DNA from: Plotosus lineatus
Lineage: Eukaryota > Chordata > Actinopteri > Siluriformes > Plotosidae
DNA length: 64,000 bases
Reading direction: 5' to 3'
NCBI GenBank assembly: GCA_024760905.1
Contig: CM045732.1
Location: forward strand, 50,332,996-50,396,995
Positions within the stretch are counted from its first letter, which is position 1. Each line of letters begins with the position of its first letter. A model generated the notes under the pieces. That model did no database searches, was not told where the DNA came from, and worked only from the letters and a program-made list of their open reading frames with translations. This document shows, piece by piece, positions 58,899-64,000 of the stretch. The translations under genes were made by a program, and so were the position numbers.

Positions 58899-59045
58899 AA
58901 TTCTGGAACAGTCAATTGTCTTGTCTTTGGACTGGGACAGAAAATCAGTGTATGCAACCCCCATGCAAGCATAGAGAGAACACGCAAGCTCCACACAGAG
59001 ACGTCACCATGCTCTGGACTCGAACTTTCTTGAACCCCTCTTACT
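58395..59045 (-). repeat. Two HE1/DANA-like SINEs with (CA)n
   Basis: Copies at about 58395-58665 and 58745-59045, both on the minus strand: gtgtggagcttgcgtgttct body, and gtgatggtctggcaagcttt with acagggtgtaccctgccttt tail. A CA run (58811-58897) has expanded inside the second copy. Confidence 0.75.
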
Positions 59046-59059
59046 AAGAGGTGGATGTG

Positions 59060-59063
59060 ATTA

Positions 59064-59098
<35 letters not shown>
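59060..59098. repeat. (ATT)n microsatellite
   Basis: About 12 TTA units abutting the GAATG tail of the next SINE. Confidence 0.95.
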
Positions 59099-59099
<1 letters not shown>

Positions 59100-59418
59100 T
59101 TCATTCATTGATTCATGTTCTGAACCACTTAATCCTCATTATGGTCGTGGGGAGGCTGGTGCTAATTTCTGAGCGAGGGCAGAGTCCACCCTAGACAGCT
59201 CACCAGGCCATCCGCAGGGCAGCTATGCAGCTACTCTTGACGAAAGTCAGCAATGGTTCTTTTACATGAACCTCTCACCATAGACAGTGAGAGACATGAC
59301 CGGCCTTTAATAACCCAGTTAGTTGCACTGGGGGGACAGTGACAACCTATTGAGGGTGAGGCTTGAACCGCGGACCTTGAGATCAATGTCCTGCACCTTA
59401 CCACCAGGCCACCACTGT
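59099..59418 (-). repeat. SINE type A with HE1-like tail
   Basis: The minus strand reads head gtggtggcctggtggtaagg, B box cggttcaagcctc, body ggttattaaaggccggtcat, gctgactttcgtcaagagta, and tail ctgcggatggcctggtgagc to aatgaggattaagtggttca. Confidence 0.88.
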
Positions 59419-59419
59419 G

Positions 59420-59421
59420 TG

Positions 59422-59505
<84 letters not shown>

Positions 59506-59577
59506 GTTGTTGTTGTTGCTATTATTTTGTTATTATTATTATTATTACTATTATGATGATGATGATGATGATGATGG
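59420..59577. repeat. (TTA)n(TTG)n(ATG)n compound microsatellite
   Basis: About 30 ATT units, a TTG run, more ATT, then seven GAT units. It ends about 90 bp before the candidate heat-shock element. Confidence 0.95.
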
Positions 59578-59665
59578 TTGACCTAGAGAGTTTTTGCTTC
59601 TTCCATTGGTCCCGCATCTGCCCGGTCATTCCTGATGACGTAGGCCGCCTGCCTGTCTTGCGAGC

Positions 59666-59692
59666 TTCGAGATTTTTCCTAGATTTTTCCTG
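59666..59692. promoter_or_regulatory. hspa4l: Candidate heat-shock element upstream of hspa4l
   Basis: TTC at 59666, GAT at 59671, TTC at 59676, AGA at 59681 and TTT at 59686 follow the strict 5-bp spacing of alternating nGAAn units. Two units are perfect and three are degenerate. The 11-mer agatttttcct is repeated in tandem here. It lies about 320-345 bp upstream of the ATG. HSF1 control is known for HSP110 genes; its use here is inference. Confidence 0.4.
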
Positions 59693-59883
59693 AGCTACTC
59701 CGTTACACCAATCAGGTTTCAGTTCCGTGTCAGGTATCCAATCCTAGCGAGTAGGAGGCGGGGCTACACTTTATTCCAGTGCGCAGTTTTACCGGTGAAC
59801 CTTAGTGCAGGCTGCGAGAATGCAGTAGAACTGTCCTGTTTTAGGATTAGTCCAGAAAGCTTAGCTTATATAATAGCGAGTGA

Positions 59884-64000
<4,117 letters not shown>

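Overview
This window is vertebrate nuclear DNA, almost certainly from a ray-finned fish. The genes have GT-AG introns. Four conserved vertebrate-type genes can be read exon by exon, and the intervening DNA is full of tRNA-derived SINEs, RTE-like LINE fragments, Tc1/pogo/hAT relics, and CA/TA/ATT microsatellites. All exon boundaries were read by eye from splice signals and frame continuity. No similarity search was run.

Layout. (1) 690-11629 (+): a nine-exon gene for a 351-residue single-pass membrane protein with a Thr-rich stalk and a long cysteine-rich ectodomain; I do not recognise a specific ortholog. A perfect palindromic E-box of the CLEAR type lies 114 bp before its ATG. (2) 14820-18802 (+): mrpl35, four exons, complete. 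(3) 26810-43531 (-): reep1, seven exons, complete, tail to tail with mrpl35; it has an extended C-terminal exon and a six-base tandem splice-donor choice. (4) 48085-54432 (-): chmp3, six exons, complete. (5) 60010 to the window end (+): the 5' part of an HSP110-family gene, closest to hspa4l, with its first seven coding exons. From memory, mrpl35, reep1 and chmp3 are also close neighbours in mammals, which supports the orthology calls.

How the genes relate. They are not a pathway. mrpl35 serves the mitochondrial ribosome, reep1 shapes tubular ER, chmp3 is an ESCRT-III subunit, and the HSP110 protein is an HSP70 nucleotide-exchange factor.

Mobile DNA. The most striking object is a long inverted repeat at about 45.15-45.72 kb between reep1 and chmp3. 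Each arm encodes a sequence that folds as a complete type I hammerhead ribozyme, as expected for a Penelope-like retroelement terminal repeat. Another clear story is a SINE whose 3' tail matches the tail of an RTE-like LINE only a few hundred bases away; both are bounded by target-site duplications. The same SINE body also occurs with a different tail, so modules have been exchanged. Several TIR elements are recognisable, including a Tc1-like relic that was later hit by a SINE leaving an 18-bp duplication.
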